Shown here: positions 63,800-64,000 of the stretch, one piece after another
Numbering within the stretch: the first letter of the stretch is position 1
Layout: the number at the start of each line of letters is the position of its first letter
NCBI GenBank assembly: GCA_964549635.1
Contig: CAZJVJ010000003.1
Span: 81,463-145,462 of the forward strand
DNA: 64,000 bases
Origin: VGNY01 sp964549635
GTDB lineage: Bacteria; Chloroflexota; Dehalococcoidia; GIF9; UBA5629
Reading direction: 5' to 3'
Position numbers and translations under genes: made by a program
The notes under the pieces: model-generated
The model's database searches: none
The model's input: only the letters and a program-made list of their open reading frames with translations
What the model was told of the DNA's origin: nothing

Positions 63800-64000
63800 T
63801 ATGCCCTCCTGTGATTATTTAAATTATGCGATATTCACTCGTAGCAGCTTTTAATATCCCACCAAATGTTTTGTTCAGTCAATATATTATAATATAAAAA
63901 TGATAAATCAACTGCATATAATCAACGGCTTAGTGTCTGTTAAGCTCATAGTGTCAACTATTTTGTGTAAGACAGAAGGCATCGACCGTTGCCTTATTAC

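Overview
The window reads as one contiguous piece of a bacterial chromosome, most likely from a Dehalococcoidia-like member of the Chloroflexota. That placement is an inference from gene content and order: a NuoA-B-C-D-H run, LL-diaminopimelate aminotransferase (DapL), an archaeal-type phosphoglycerate mutase (ApgM), the order pgk-apgM-tpiA-miaA-dapF-dapL-hflX, several acyl-CoA dehydrogenases and a CaiB/BaiF CoA-transferase, and a 23S rRNA gene not linked to 16S. No phage, plasmid or CRISPR region was seen. Many genes overlap by ATGA/GTGA or TAATG junctions, so operons are tightly packed.

Layout. 1-3.0 kb (minus): start of a complex I operon nuoA-B-C-D-H, with nuoH cut by the window edge. 3.1-4.8 kb: guaA, divergent from nuo. 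4.9-5.2 kb: a short IS-derived element whose second copy lies inverted at 56.9-57.2 kb. 5.2-8.5 kb: two tandem sigma70-type promoters, each followed by a GGTGTACACC palindrome, drive 23S rRNA, then tRNA-fMet, then a terminator; there is no 5S or 16S. 8.8-11.9 kb: a CoA-transferase and, convergent to it, a 4-hydroxybutyryl-CoA dehydratase-like enzyme with a small Cys-rich partner. 12.2-19.5 kb: a pentose/beta-xyloside cluster (isomerase, xylulokinase, GH3 glycosidase, membrane-anchored DUF3604 protein) behind a promoter bracketed by a perfect inverted repeat. 19.6-27.2 kb: cysteine synthase, HDAC-like hydrolase, two acyl-CoA dehydrogenases, a flavin-binding protein, a small membrane protein, and two decayed genes (a membrane protein and an M81/MlrC-type peptidase).

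27.2-37.8 kb: a beta-CASP nuclease, a LOG-family protein, a zinc-ribbon/LemA/HtpX module, a GNAT-M20 pair, a P1 peptidase, and a pantothenate operon (DUF2520 oxidoreductase, panD, panB, panC). The oxidoreductase may be the missing ketopantoate reductase. 37.8-43.0 kb: MFS transporter, FAD oxidoreductase, a flavoprotein with a zinc ribbon, an unrecognised protein, and thioredoxin reductase. 43.1-47.6 kb: four direct TATGAC boxes at exact 11-bp spacing, then an HTH-receiver fusion protein and a large CHASE4/HAMP/PAS hybrid histidine kinase translated as a coupled pair.

47.6-56.8 kb (minus): a tyrosine recombinase and the long housekeeping operon cooC-like-pgk-apgM-tpiA-miaA-dapF-dapL-hflX (lower glycolysis, lysine/cell wall, tRNA modification, ribosome-linked GTPase). 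57.3-60.4 kb (plus): tyrA-aroA, then remA-gmk. 60.5-63.8 kb (minus): an MBL hydrolase, ybeY, and acetoacetate-CoA ligase. Start codons were moved inward from the longest frame where a ribosome binding site or a promoter required it (nuoD, nuoA, guaA, the xylose isomerase-like gene, the LOG gene, panD, the HTH-receiver gene, tyrA, remA and others).
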